Below, one piece after another: positions 25,710 through 34,579 of a stretch of DNA of 64,000 nucleotides (position 1 is the first letter of the stretch; each line of letters begins with the position of its first letter). Where the stretch lies: assembly GCF_005517195.1 (NCBI RefSeq), contig NZ_CP040244.1, forward strand, positions 7,210,001-7,274,000. Direction: 5' to 3'. The stretch is from Streptomyces vilmorinianum (GTDB taxonomy: Bacteria > Actinomycetota > Actinomycetes > Streptomycetales > Streptomycetaceae). The position numbers and the translations under genes are program-made. The notes under the pieces were generated by a model, which saw nothing but the letters and a program-made list of their open reading frames with translations, searched no databases and was not told where the DNA came from.

Positions 25710-26720
25710 GTGAGACACGTCATCGCCCTCGATGTGGGCGGCACCGGCATGAAGGCCGCCCTCGTCGGGGCGGACGGCACCCTGCTCCACGAGGCGCGGC
25801 GCGCCACCGGACGCGAACGCGGGCCCGAGGCCGTCGTCGAGACGATCCTCGACTTCGCCGCCGAGCTGCGCGCCTACGGCCTGGAGCGGTACGGACAGCC
25901 CGCCGCGGCCGCCGGAGTCGCCGTCCCCGGCATCGTCGACGCCGAGAACGGCATCGCCGTCTACGCCGCCAACCTCGGCTGGCGGGACGTGCCGATGCGC
26001 GCCCTGCTCAGCGAGCGCCTCGACGCCATCCCCGTCGCCCTGGGCCACGACGTGCGCACCGGCGGCCTCGCCGAGGGCCGGATCGGGGCCGGCAACGGCG
26101 CCGACCGCTTCCTCTTCGTGCCCCTGGGCACCGGGATCGCCGGCGCCATCGGGATCGGCGGCTCCATCGAGGCCGGCGCCCACGGCTACGCCGGCGAGAT
26201 CGGCCACATCGTCGTCCGCCCCGGCGGCGCCGAGTGCGGCTGCGGCCAGCGCGGCTGCCTGGAGCGGTACGCCTCCGCCTCCGCCGTCTCCCTCGCCTGG
26301 GCCGCGGCCTCCGGCGACCCGGACGCGGACGCCGCCGACTGCGCCAAGGCCGTCGAATCCGGCGACGCCCGGGCCGCACAGGTCTGGCAGGACGCCGTCG
26401 ACGCCCTCGCGGACGGCCTGGTCACGGCGCTCACCCTGCTGGACCCCCGCACGCTCATCATCGGTGGCGGTCTCGCCGAGGCCGGGGAAACCTTGTTCAC
26501 ACCCCTCAGGGCCGCGGTCGAGCAGCGCGTGACGTTCCAGAAGCTGCCCGCCGTCGTGCCGGCGGCCCTCGGGGACACCGCCGGATGCCTGGGCGCGGGC
26601 CTCCTCGCCTGGGACCTGCTCGCCGCGCGAACGCCCACCGATCAGCGCCCCACCGATCAGCGCCCCACCCACCACGAGGGCCCCACCCACAACGAGTCCG
26701 ACTCGGAGGTATCCGCCTGA
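25710..26720 (+). CDS. nagK: N-acetylglucosamine kinase (ROK family)
   Basis: 336 residues from GTG 25710. ROK kinase: the phosphate loop IALDVGGTGMKAALVG, GVAVPGIVD, HDVRTGGLAEGRIGAG, PLGTGIAGAIGIGG, the zinc/ROK motif CGCGQRGCLE (Cys176, 178, 183) and the late loop IIGGGLAEAGE. It phosphorylates a hexose or amino sugar at O6. The nagA start overlaps its stop (TGATG) and DasR boxes lie in front, which favours GlcNAc as substrate. The last 25 residues are a low-complexity Thr/Asp/Pro tail containing a repeated PTDQR. Confidence 0.87.
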   Translation: MRHVIALDVGGTGMKAALVGADGTLLHEARRATGRERGPEAVVETILDFAAELRAYGLERYGQPAAAAGVAVPGIVDAENGIAVYAANLGWRDVPMRALLSERLDAIPVALGHDVRTGGLAEGRIGAGNGADRFLFVPLGTGIAGAIGIGGSIEAGAHGYAGEIGHIVVRPGGAECGCGQRGCLERYASASAVSLAWAAASGDPDADAADCAKAVESGDARAAQVWQDAVDALADGLVTALTLLDPRTLIIGGGLAEAGETLFTPLRAAVEQRVTFQKLPAVVPAALGDTAGCLGAGLLAWDLLAARTPTDQRPTDQRPTHHEGPTHNESDSEVSA

Positions 26721-27865
26721 TGGCCGATCGCACAGTTCTCGCCGGCGCCCGCGTAGTGCTGCCGACCGGAATCGTCGAGAACGGACGCGTGATCGTCGAA
26801 GGCGGTCGCATCTCGGGCAGTACCCCCGAGGACACCCCCACCCTCGACCTGACCGGCCACTGGGTCGTCCCCGGCTTCGTCGACATGCACAACCACGGCG
26901 GCGGGGGCGCGTCCTTCACCTCCGGCACCGTCGAGGACATCCTCACGGGCGTCCACACCCACCGGCTGCACGGCACCACCACCGTCGTCTCCTCGTTCGT
27001 GACCGGCGACATGGACTTCCTGACCCAGCGCGCCGGCCTCCTGTCCGAACTCGCCGAGCAGGGCGACATCGCGGGCATCCACTTCGAGGGCCCCTTCATC
27101 TCCCCCTGCCGCAAGGGCGCGCACGACGAGACGCTGCTGCGCGACCCCGAACCGGCCGAGGTCCGCAAGCTCGTCGACGCCGCCCGCGGGCAGGCCAAGA
27201 TGGTCACCCTCGCGACCGAACTGCCCGGCGGCATCGACTCCGTACGCCTCCTCGCCGAACACGGCGTGATCGCCGCGATCGGCCACACGGACGCGACGTA
27301 CGAGCAGACCGTCGAGGCCATCGACGCCGGCGCCACCGTGGCGACCCACCTCTACAACGCGATGCCCGGCCTCGGCCACCGCACCCCCGGCCCGATCGCC
27401 GCGCTCCTGGAGGACGAGAGGATCACGGTCGAGCTGATCAACGACGGCACGCATCTGCACCCGGCCTCGCTGGAGCTGGCGTTCCATCACGCGGGCGCGG
27501 AGCGGGTCGCGTTCATCACGGACGCCATGGACGCGGCCGGGTTCGGCGACGGCCACTACATGCTCGGCACGCTCGAGGTCGAGGTGAAGGACAGCGTCGC
27601 GCGGCTCGTCGAGGGCGGCTCCATCGCCGGCTCGACCCTCACCCTGGACCGCGCGTTCAAGCGGGCCGCGACCATCGACAAGCTGCCCGTCGAGTCCATC
27701 GTCCAGGCCATCTCCGCCAACCCGGCCCGGCTGCTCGGCCTCGACGACAAGGTCGGTTCGCTGGAGCCCGGCAAATACGCCGACCTGGTGATTCTCGACG
27801 AGCGCTTCGACGTCAAGGGCGTGATGCGCCGGGGCGCCTGGGTGGCCCCGCCCCAACTGGGCTGA
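26720..27865 (+). CDS. nagA: N-acetylglucosamine-6-phosphate deacetylase
   Basis: 381 residues, an amidohydrolase-fold metalloenzyme converting GlcNAc-6-P to glucosamine-6-P and acetate. Visible: GFVDMHNHGGGG (metal-site His57/His59), GIHFEGPFISPCRKGAH (metal Glu and substrate loop), AAIGHTDATYEQT (metal His), VATHLYNAMPGLGHRTPG (metal His, substrate contact), FITDAMDAAG (catalytic Asp) and the C-terminal LGLDDKVGSLEPGKYADLVIL. The start is coupled to nagK. It works in the cytosolic GlcNAc pathway feeding glucosamine-6-phosphate. Confidence 0.95.
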   Translation: MADRTVLAGARVVLPTGIVENGRVIVEGGRISGSTPEDTPTLDLTGHWVVPGFVDMHNHGGGGASFTSGTVEDILTGVHTHRLHGTTTVVSSFVTGDMDFLTQRAGLLSELAEQGDIAGIHFEGPFISPCRKGAHDETLLRDPEPAEVRKLVDAARGQAKMVTLATELPGGIDSVRLLAEHGVIAAIGHTDATYEQTVEAIDAGATVATHLYNAMPGLGHRTPGPIAALLEDERITVELINDGTHLHPASLELAFHHAGAERVAFITDAMDAAGFGDGHYMLGTLEVEVKDSVARLVEGGSIAGSTLTLDRAFKRAATIDKLPVESIVQAISANPARLLGLDDKVGSLEPGKYADLVILDERFDVKGVMRRGAWVAPPQLG

Positions 27866-28002
27866 TTTCGTCCACGCATGACTTCGAGCCGAAGTGAAGG
27901 CGTTCGACCCGGGGACTGGGCCAACCGCCTTCTCTTTGGCATGATCGGGGCGCGAACAGCGGGCCGAGCAGCAAAGTAAGCGCTTCTACGGGGGTGAGAC
28001 AG

Positions 28003-28929
28003 GTGATTCTCACGGTCACCCTCAACACGGCACTGGACCTCACCTACCGGGTCCCCGCCCTCACCCCGCACGCCTCCCACCGCGTCACCCAGGTCATCGA
28101 ACGCCCCGGCGGCAAGGGCCTCAACGTCGCCCGCGTCCTCGCCGCCCTCGGCTACGAGACGGTCGTGACCGGCTTCGCGGGCGGCCCGACCGGCGAGGTC
28201 CTGCGCGCCCACCTGGCCGGCCTGCCGCTGGCCGACGCGCTCGTCCCGACCGCCGGCCCCACCCGCCGGACCGTCGCGATCGTCGACACCGCGTCCGGCG
28301 ACACCACCCAGCTCAACGAGCCGGGCCCGGCCATCACCCCCACCGAGTGGACCACGCTCACCGCCCGCTACACCGAGCTGCTCACCGGCGCCCAGGCGGT
28401 GGCCCTGTGCGGCAGCCTGCCGCCCGGCATCCACGTCGGCGCGTACGCGGAGCTGATCCGGATCGCCCGGAGCGCCGGCGTCCCCGTCCTGCTCGACACC
28501 AGCGGCGAACCCCTGCGGCGCGGCATCGCCGCCCGCCCCGACCTGGTCAAGCCCAACGCCGACGAGCTCGCCCAGCTCACCGGCTCCCGCGAACCGCACC
28601 GCGCGACCCGCGACGCCCGCCGCCGCGGCGCGCACGCGGTCGTCTCCTCCCTCGGCCCGCAGGGCATGCTCGCCGCGACCCCGGACGGCCTGTGGCACGC
28701 GTCCCCGCCGGCGGCGGTGAAGGGCAACCCGACCGGCGCCGGTGACTCCGCCGTGGCGGGCCTGCTGTCGGGCCTGGTCGACAGGCTCCCGTGGCCGGAC
28801 CGGCTGACCCGCGCGGTCGCGCTATCGGCGGCGACGGTGCTCTCGCCGGTGGCGGGCGAGTTCGACCGGGGCGCGTACGAGGAGCTGCTGCCGCGGGTGA
28901 CGGTGACCGACGGGGCCGAGGCGGCATAG
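28003..28929 (+). CDS. PfkB-family sugar (phosphate) kinase, 1-phosphofructokinase/tagatose type
   Basis: 308 residues from GTG 28003. GTG 27994 is in frame, but the GGGGGTGAG ribosome-binding sequence would then overlap the start. VTLNTALDLTYRV, RPGGKGLNVARVLAALG (signature 1), LCGSLPPGIHVGAY and KGNPTGAGDSAVAGLLSGL (signature 2 with catalytic Asp) define the family. LVKPNADELAQLTG matches 1-phosphofructokinase and tagatose-6-phosphate kinases. It lies 137 bp after nagA on the same strand with its own leader. The substrate is uncertain; an amino-sugar-linked role is inferred from position. Confidence 0.83.
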   Translation: MILTVTLNTALDLTYRVPALTPHASHRVTQVIERPGGKGLNVARVLAALGYETVVTGFAGGPTGEVLRAHLAGLPLADALVPTAGPTRRTVAIVDTASGDTTQLNEPGPAITPTEWTTLTARYTELLTGAQAVALCGSLPPGIHVGAYAELIRIARSAGVPVLLDTSGEPLRRGIAARPDLVKPNADELAQLTGSREPHRATRDARRRGAHAVVSSLGPQGMLAATPDGLWHASPPAAVKGNPTGAGDSAVAGLLSGLVDRLPWPDRLTRAVALSAATVLSPVAGEFDRGAYEELLPRVTVTDGAEAA

Positions 28930-28933
28930 CGAA

Positions 28934-28962
28934 GGCCCCGCGGAACCAGGTTCCACGGGGCC
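28934..28962. terminator. Bidirectional hairpin after the PfkB gene
   Basis: GGCCCCGCGGAACC pairs with GGTTCCACGGGGCC (one mismatch) around a 1-base centre. It lies between the convergent PfkB and CBM-like protein genes. Confidence 0.75.
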
Positions 28963-28980
28963 GTAGCGGAGCCGTACGGC

Positions 28981-29949
28981 TCAGAGATTGCTGATCTTCA
29001 CCCAGTCGAAGATCACGTCGCACTGGTTCCCCTGCTCGCAGGAGAGCTTGATCGTGTTCTGCCCCTTCTGGAGCGAGACCTGGGACCAGGTGGTCTGCCA
29101 GTTCTTCTCCCAGTTGGGGTCCGAGGAGCCGATGAAGTTCTTCAGATTCATCGGGTTCGTGTTCGCCTTGCCGTTGACGGTCACGGTGGCGTTGGCGTCC
29201 TTGGCGGGGATCGCGTACCGCACTTCCATCTTGTACGTGCCGGCCTCGGGCACCTCGGTCTGCCAGGTCGCGGACGAGCCGATCGCGTTGAACCCGGTCA
29301 CATAGGCGCCGTCCGCGCCCTCCGCGCCCTTGATGTCCTTGGCGAGCAGCGCGGAACCGCCCAGCTTGAGCGTCGCCGCGTCCTGCTGCGGCAGCTCGGC
29401 CGGGGTCTCCTCGGCGCTGGGCTGCGTGCTGGGGGCCTCCTGGACCTGCGTGGAGCCGCCGGTCGGCTTGCCGCCCGCGGTGCCGCCGGTCTCGCCGTTC
29501 CCGCCGTTGTTGTTGAGAACCGCCACCGTGATTCCGATCACGACGACCGCGACGACGGCGATCGCGCCCAGCAGCAGACCCCGCGTGTTGGGGCCGCGGC
29601 CGGAGCCGCCGCGCTGGGACGGGATCGGGGACTGACGGGTCTGCGCGCCGCCGGGGTAGGTCTCCGGAGCGGCGTACTGCGGGTGCGGCTGGCCGTACGC
29701 GGGCTGGTGCGGGACCTGCCCGTGCGGCGCGTGCCCGCCCGGTCCGCCCTGCCCGTACTGGCGCTCGCCGACCGTTCTGACCTGGTTGTACGAGGTCCTG
29801 GGGACACCTGGCTGCGCGGCCGGTCCGGGGTAGCCGTAGCCGCCGCCCTGGCCGGGCGGCTGGGCGCCCGCGGCCTGGCCGTCCGCGTACAGGTAGCCGA
29901 ACGGATCGTCGTCCTCGGGCTTGCTCGCGCCGTCGTTACCGGCAGCCAT
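28981..29949 (-). CDS. Membrane-anchored protein with C-terminal carbohydrate-binding-like module
   Basis: 322 residues from ATG 29949 (AGGAG eight bases upstream). The first 110 residues are a low-complexity Gly/Pro/Gln/Tyr-rich cytoplasmic stretch (PGQGGGYGYPGPAAQPG). One transmembrane helix follows (GLLLGAIAVVAVVVIGITVAVL), then a Thr/Pro/Glu linker, then a beta-sandwich resembling CBM6/CBM35: ATWQTEVPEAGTYKMEVRYA, ANATVTVNGKAN, QVSLQKGQNTIKLSC and CDVIFDWVKI at the end. The last motif is the usual final strand of such modules. It is probably outward-facing and binds cell-wall or extracellular glycan. Confidence 0.8.
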   Translation of the reverse strand: MAAGNDGASKPEDDDPFGYLYADGQAAGAQPPGQGGGYGYPGPAAQPGVPRTSYNQVRTVGERQYGQGGPGGHAPHGQVPHQPAYGQPHPQYAAPETYPGGAQTRQSPIPSQRGGSGRGPNTRGLLLGAIAVVAVVVIGITVAVLNNNGGNGETGGTAGGKPTGGSTQVQEAPSTQPSAEETPAELPQQDAATLKLGGSALLAKDIKGAEGADGAYVTGFNAIGSSATWQTEVPEAGTYKMEVRYAIPAKDANATVTVNGKANTNPMNLKNFIGSSDPNWEKNWQTTWSQVSLQKGQNTIKLSCEQGNQCDVIFDWVKISNL

Positions 29950-30055
29950 CCGGGTCACTCCTATCCATGCTCGCCAGCCGTCGCCGACCGGCCGAGCCTA
30001 CCTCGTACGGGGAACGCGGCGATCCGGTCCTTGACAAGTGCGGCGGCCGGGGAGC

Positions 30056-31708
30056 CTATCCGGCGCGGCGGTGGACCTTCGCACGGGACCGCTTCTCGAT
30101 GTACATCCGCTGGTCGGCGGAGTTCAGGACCTCTTCGACGGTCATGCCGCACTCGGCCCAGCCGATGCCGAAACTCGCGCCGACCCTGACCCGCCCGTCG
30201 ACCCGGATCGGCGGGATGATCGCGTTGCGCAGCCGTACGGCCAGGTCGGCGGCGTCGGCGGCGCCCAGCCCGTCGGCGAGGACGACGAACTCGTCGCCGC
30301 CGAGCCGGGCGACGGTGTCCCCGTCCCGTACGCCGCTGGTGAGCCGCCGGGCGACCTCGATGAGGACGGCGTCGCCGGTGTGGTGCCCGAAGCGGTCGTT
30401 GATCGACTTGAAGCCGTCGAGGTCGCAGAAGAGGACGGCGAGCCCCTTGGTGCCGTCGTCGATCTCGCCGCCGGTGGGCGCGACGGTGTGGACGTGGTGG
30501 TCGTACGGTCCGGCGGGTCCTGGCCCGGCGTCGAAGCCGAAGCCGTGCTCGTGTCCGTACGGGGCGTCGTAGTCGGTCTCCGGCGTGGCGTTCGGGCGCT
30601 CGCAGAGCCGGGCGCTGAGGCGGGAGCGGAGCTCGGCGCTGTTGGGGAGGCCGGTGAGGGCGTCGTGGGAGGCGCGGTGGGCGAGCTGGAGCTCGTGGCG
30701 CTTGCGCTCCTCGATGTCCTCGACGTGGGTGAGGAGGAAGCGGGGGCCGTCGGCGGTGTCGGCGACGACGGAGTTGCGGAGGGAGACCCAGACGTAGGTG
30801 CCGTCGCGGCGTCCGAGCCGGAGCTCGGCGCGGCCGCCCTCGGCGGAGGTCCGCAGCAGGGTGCCTATGTCCTCGGGGTGGACGAGGTCGGCGAAGGAGT
30901 AGCGGCGCATGACGGAGGCGGGGCGGCCGAGGAGGCGGCACAGGGCGTCGTTGGTGCGCAGCAGGCGGCCGTGCTGGTCGCCGCCCATCTCGGCGATGGC
31001 CATGCCGGAGGGCGCGTACTCGAAGGCCTGCCGGAACGACTCTTCGCTGGCGCGCAGGGCCTGCTGCTCGCGCTCGAGGCGGACGAGGGCGCGCTGCATG
31101 TTTGCTCGCAGCCGGGCGTTGCTGATCGCAATGGCCGACTGGGAGGCGTACATCTGGAGGGCTTCCTGCCCCCAGGGGCCGGGGTGTCTGCCGTTGCGCG
31201 GCCGGTCGACGGAGATGACGCCGAGGAGCTCGCGGCCGGAGCCCGGGGGACCCCCTGGGTGGGCGGAGCGAACGCCGGGGGAGTACATGGGGGCGTAGAG
31301 GCGGTCGTGGGGGTGCCACTCGTCCTCGAAGCGGGGGGCGGGGCCCTCGGTGTGCCACTGCGGGACGTCGTCCTCGATGAGGACCCAGCCCTCGGTGTGG
31401 GGGATGAACCGGAGGTCGCCCCAGGGGATGCCCATGGCGAGGCGGCGTTCCCAGGAGGCGCGCGAGCCGACGCGGCCGGTGATCAGCGCTTCGGCGGCGG
31501 GGCTGCCGGCGAAGGCGGCGACGACGAGGTCTCCGTCGGGTCGTACGAGGTTGACGCAGGCCAGCTCGTAGTTGAGGCCGGCGACGATGCCGTCGGCGAC
31601 GGTCTGCAGGGTGTCCGCCAGGCTGCGGGCTGTATTGAGGTCGGCTACGACCTGATGCAGTTGCCTCAGGGTCGCAAGACGGACGTACGGCTCCGACTCG
31701 GTCTCCAT
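30056..31708 (-). CDS. cdgB: Diguanylate cyclase with GAF and PAS domains (CdgB-like)
   Basis: 550 residues, no membrane segment. Residues about 15-200 form a GAF domain (TLRQLHQVVADLNTARSLAD, ELLGVISVDRPRNGR, ASQSAIAISNARLRANMQRA). About 215-330 is a PAS domain (EESFRQAFEYAPSGMAIAEM, DGTYVWVSLRNSVV, EDIEERKR). The GGDEF domain follows (HDALTGLPN, LFCDLDGFKSINDRFGH, ARLGGDEFVVLADG). The catalytic GGDEF is intact and RDGD stands exactly five residues before it, the RxxD inhibitory site for c-di-GMP. About 55 Gly/His/Asp-rich residues are inserted between LTGLPN and the LFCDLD strand. It makes c-di-GMP, which controls sporulation timing through BldD. Confidence 0.92.
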   Translation of the reverse strand: METESEPYVRLATLRQLHQVVADLNTARSLADTLQTVADGIVAGLNYELACVNLVRPDGDLVVAAFAGSPAAEALITGRVGSRASWERRLAMGIPWGDLRFIPHTEGWVLIEDDVPQWHTEGPAPRFEDEWHPHDRLYAPMYSPGVRSAHPGGPPGSGRELLGVISVDRPRNGRHPGPWGQEALQMYASQSAIAISNARLRANMQRALVRLEREQQALRASEESFRQAFEYAPSGMAIAEMGGDQHGRLLRTNDALCRLLGRPASVMRRYSFADLVHPEDIGTLLRTSAEGGRAELRLGRRDGTYVWVSLRNSVVADTADGPRFLLTHVEDIEERKRHELQLAHRASHDALTGLPNSAELRSRLSARLCERPNATPETDYDAPYGHEHGFGFDAGPGPAGPYDHHVHTVAPTGGEIDDGTKGLAVLFCDLDGFKSINDRFGHHTGDAVLIEVARRLTSGVRDGDTVARLGGDEFVVLADGLGAADAADLAVRLRNAIIPPIRVDGRVRVGASFGIGWAECGMTVEEVLNSADQRMYIEKRSRAKVHRRAG

Positions 31709-31839
31709 CGCTCGCTCTCCCCGAGACTGACCTCGACAGCAACTCCAGGGTTCTCATCGGCTCTCGTGCTGCATTGTCCCCGCCACTGAATCACAGCGAG
31801 CTGTCCACCCGGTACACAGGGTCAACAAATACTGCTCTC

Positions 31840-31855
31840 TGTGACTCAAGTCACA
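31840..31855. promoter_or_regulatory. BldD-like palindrome in the cdgB / flavin reductase intergenic region
   Basis: TGTGACTCAAGTCACA is a near-perfect palindrome with the AC-N4-GT core of BldD sites. It lies 132 bp upstream of the cdgB start and about 190 bp upstream of the divergent flavin reductase gene. cdgB genes are known BldD targets in Streptomyces. No other defined site was seen in the remaining 330-bp gap. Confidence 0.55.
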
Positions 31856-32041
31856 ACAGATGATGAAGACTGTCAGGGGCTGTCGGAAAGCGCTCCCGTT
31901 CTTTCTTGAACGCAAAGCGAACGGTGCGGGACGGCCGTGCGGGACGGCCCCGGAACCGGAGGTCCTAGGACCGGCGAGGGGGCCGGGACTGGTCCCAGGG
32001 CCCGATGTGAGGGCGCGCGGGGCGGGGCTAGCGTGCGAGGT

Positions 32042-32605
32042 GTGTTGACGACGACCTCCGACTCGCCCCCCACCTCGGATCTGGCGATCCCTCATGCTGA
32101 GGGGGTGAGCAACGACGAGTTCCGGGCGGCGATGTCCCGCCTCGCGGCGGGCGTGGTGCTGGTGACGGCCCATGACCCCGACGACGGCCCGCGCGGCGAG
32201 GACGTCGGGATGACGGCGACCGCGTTCATGTCCGTCTCCCTGGACCCGCCGCTGGTCCTGGTCAGCCTGCGCAACGGTTCCCGGATGGACGACCTGCTGT
32301 CCGAGATCCCGGTCTGGGCGGTCTCGGTCCTCGCCGAGAGCCAGCGCCACGTCGCGGGCCGCTTCGCGATGAAGGGCCGCGTGAGCGACCGCCTGCTCTT
32401 CGCCGACATCCCGTACACCCGGGGCGAGGAGAGCGGCGCGCCCCTGGTGGGCGGCGCGCTGGCGACCCTGGAGTGCCGCACCGAGAACCGCGTGGTGGCC
32501 GGCGACCACACCCTGGTCGTGGCCCGCGTCCTGACGGCCTCGTTCCCGTCCTCGGACGGCAACCCCCTGACGTACTTCCGCGGCAAGTACCGCCGACTGG
32601 CCTGA
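32042..32605 (+). CDS. Flavin reductase domain protein (FMN-binding)
   Basis: 187 residues from GTG 32042; an inner GTG at 32105 is possible. It has the split-barrel flavin reductase fold: FRAAMSRLAAGVVLVTAHDP, GMTATAFMSVSLDPPLVLVSL, NGSRMDDLL, VSVLAESQRHVAGRFA, GALATLECRTENRVVAGDHTLVVARV and PLTYFRGKYRRLA. Such proteins reduce FMN/FAD with NAD(P)H and often feed two-component monooxygenases. No such oxygenase is adjacent. Confidence 0.88.
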   Translation: MLTTTSDSPPTSDLAIPHAEGVSNDEFRAAMSRLAAGVVLVTAHDPDDGPRGEDVGMTATAFMSVSLDPPLVLVSLRNGSRMDDLLSEIPVWAVSVLAESQRHVAGRFAMKGRVSDRLLFADIPYTRGEESGAPLVGGALATLECRTENRVVAGDHTLVVARVLTASFPSSDGNPLTYFRGKYRRLA

Positions 32606-32645
32606 GCCCGGGGGCACCCCCGTGTGGGCAATCGTCCCGCTGGGG

Positions 32646-32672
32646 TCCCCCCAGGGCGAAGCCCTGGGGGGA
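32646..32672 (+). terminator. Terminator of the flavin reductase gene
   Basis: A 12-bp perfect stem (TCCCCCCAGGGC / GCCCTGGGGGGA) with a GAA loop, 41 bp after the stop codon. Confidence 0.82.
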
Positions 32673-32861
32673 AGGGCGGGTGGGCACACACGACGGCGCC
32701 CTTGCCGGCGCTTCCGCTCCCTGGGCCCCGTCCACCCAGAGGGCCCGCGCTCACGTGCGGGGCGGTCGGGGCAGAGGCGCCTGCACGGGGGCGCCCTTGG
32801 GGGCGCGCGACGAACCGGGGCCGTAACCCCGGGGGGTACGACGGGGCGCCGGAGGCCCCCG

Positions 32862-33299
32862 TCACCCCCAGTCGCGGCCCTGGCGGCCCCGCTTCGTCTC
32901 GGCGCGCTGCTTCTTCACCCTCAGGCGGCGCTCGTTGATCCCCCGTGGGATCTTCGTCGCGCGCCGCGGCTTCGGCGGCGGCGCCGTGGCCTCCGCGAGC
33001 AGCGCGGCCAGGCGCACCGCCGCCGTCTCGCGGTTGCGCCACTGCGAGCGGTGCTCCGAGGCGCGGACCGTCACCACCCCGCCCACCAGCCGTGACGCCA
33101 GCCGCTCCAGGGCGCGCGCCTTCCAGACCTCCGGCAGCGCCTCCGTCGACGCGAGGTCGAAGCGGAGCTCCACCTGCGAGTCACTGGTGTTGACGTGCTG
33201 CCCGCCCGGCCCGGACGACCGCGAGAAACGCCACATGAGCTCGGCCTCGGGCAGCGAGACGGAGCCGCGGATCAGATACGGACCAGACATGTCCTCCAT
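32862..33299 (-). CDS. arfB: Alternative ribosome-rescue factor ArfB (peptidyl-tRNA hydrolase)
   Basis: 145 residues. The catalytic release-factor motif is present: FSRSSGPGGQHVNTSDSQVE with GGQ, as in class I release factors but without stop-codon recognition domains. The C-terminal tail is strongly basic (RRATKIPRGINERRLRVKKQ, RAETKRGRQGRD) and would enter the empty mRNA channel of a stalled ribosome. Length matches YaeJ/ArfB. ATG 33290 is an alternative start. Confidence 0.93.
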   Translation of the reverse strand: MEDMSGPYLIRGSVSLPEAELMWRFSRSSGPGGQHVNTSDSQVELRFDLASTEALPEVWKARALERLASRLVGGVVTVRASEHRSQWRNRETAAVRLAALLAEATAPPPKPRRATKIPRGINERRLRVKKQRAETKRGRQGRDWG

Positions 33300-33407
33300 G
33301 TTCCCCGGACGGGGGCGTGCCCGTCATCCTGTTTTGGAACCGGGGCGGCCCCGTCCGCGTTATCCCGGGTGACGACCTCACGAAGAGCACGACGAAAGGG
33401 ACTTCCC

Positions 33408-33983
33408 ATGGCTGTAAGCCTGTCCAAGGGCGGCAACGTCTCCCTGACCAAGGAGGCTCCGGGCCTCACCGCCGTCACCGTGGGCCTCGGCTGGGACGTC
33501 CGTACGACCACCGGTACCGACTTCGACCTCGACGCCTCCGCGATCGGCGTGGACGCCGCCGGAAAGGTCGCCTCCGACGCGCACTTCGTCTTCTTCAACA
33601 ACAAGTCCACCCCGGACCAGACCATCGTCCACACCGGTGACAACCGCACCGGCGAGGGCGGCGGCGACGACGAGCAGATCAACGTCAACCTCGCGGCGCT
33701 CCCCCCGACCGTCGACAAGATCGTCTTCCCGGTCTCCATCTACGACGCGGTGAACCGCTCGCAGAACTTCGGCCAGGTCCGCAACGCCTACATCCGCATC
33801 ATCAACCAGGCCGGCGGCAGCGAGATCGCCCGCTACGACCTCTCCGAGGACGCCGCCGTCGAGACCGCCATGGTCTTCGGCGAGCTGTACCGCAACGGCG
33901 CGGAGTGGAAGTTCCGCGCGGTCGGCCAGGGCTACGCCTCCGGTCTCGAGGGCATCGCCCGCGACTTCGGCGTCAGCATCTGA
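33408..33983 (+). CDS. terD: TerD-family tellurium/stress resistance protein
   Basis: 191 residues from ATG 33408 with AAAGG upstream. Conserved TerD features: VSLSKGGNVSLTKEAPGLTAV, VGLGWDVRTTTGTDFDLDAS (acidic calcium site), HFVFFNNKSTPDQTIVHTGDNRTGEGGGDDE (second acidic calcium site; only part is needed for recognition), FPVSIYDA and ELYRNGAEWKFRAVGQGY. Members bind calcium and appear with stress or envelope functions in Streptomyces. No terZABC partners are adjacent, so this is a stand-alone copy. Confidence 0.93.
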   Translation: MAVSLSKGGNVSLTKEAPGLTAVTVGLGWDVRTTTGTDFDLDASAIGVDAAGKVASDAHFVFFNNKSTPDQTIVHTGDNRTGEGGGDDEQINVNLAALPPTVDKIVFPVSIYDAVNRSQNFGQVRNAYIRIINQAGGSEIARYDLSEDAAVETAMVFGELYRNGAEWKFRAVGQGYASGLEGIARDFGVSI

Positions 33984-34012
33984 CGTACGACTGAGACAGC
34001 GGGACGCAGTCG

Positions 34013-34043
34013 GAGCCCCGGCGCCACCAGCGCGCCGGGGCTC
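34013..34043 (+). terminator. Terminator of terD
   Basis: A 12-bp perfect stem (GAGCCCCGGCGC / GCGCCGGGGCTC) with a 7-base loop, 30 bp after the terD stop codon. Confidence 0.8.
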
Positions 34044-34055
34044 TACTCTTGCCGC

Positions 34056-34577
34056 GTGATCGTCGAAGCACTCACCCCCGCGGAAGCCCACGCCCTCCCC
34101 GGCCCGCTGCTCACCGAACTCACCGCGCTCTACGCCTCGAACCGCGAGTTCCAGCAGCTCAGTGGGGACTTCCCGGACCCCGACGACATCCGGCCCGAGC
34201 AGGTCGCCGTCTCGCTCGCCGACGAGCTGGCGCAGCCCGGCGGCCCCGAGGTCCTGCTCGCCCGTTCCGAAGGCCGGCTCGTCGGCATCGCCGTGACGCT
34301 CGCGCACCACCCCGACCCGGCCGACCCCGACCCGTGGCTGGGCCTGCTGCTGGTCGACGCCCGCGAACACCGCGCCGGCCACGGCCGCCGCCTCGCGGCC
34401 GCCGTCGAGGACCGCTTCCGCGCCGCCGGCCGTACGGGCCTCAAGCTCGCCGTCCTGGAGGACAACGCCAGGGCGCTCGCCTTCTGGACCTCCCTCGGCT
34501 ACGAGGAGACCGCCCGCCGCGCGGACCGCGCCCACGGCCGCCCGTGCGTCGTGCTGCGCAAGAGCCTGGGAGCGTAA
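34056..34577 (+). CDS. GNAT family N-acetyltransferase
   Basis: 173 residues from GTG 34056. GNAT motifs: LVGIAVTLAHHPDPADPDPW, LGLLLVDAREHRAGHGRRLA (acetyl-CoA loop AGHGRR) and LKLAVLEDNARALAFWTSLG. The substrate is unknown. It ends three bases before the stop of the convergent M1 peptidase gene. Confidence 0.85.
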   Translation: MIVEALTPAEAHALPGPLLTELTALYASNREFQQLSGDFPDPDDIRPEQVAVSLADELAQPGGPEVLLARSEGRLVGIAVTLAHHPDPADPDPWLGLLLVDAREHRAGHGRRLAAAVEDRFRAAGRTGLKLAVLEDNARALAFWTSLGYEETARRADRAHGRPCVVLRKSLGA

Positions 34578-34579
34578 AC

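Noticed and set aside
25442..26719. N-terminal extension of the nagA frame across nagK
   Set aside because: Arg/Pro-rich translation of nagK in another phase; nagA starts at ATG 26720 with TGATG coupling.
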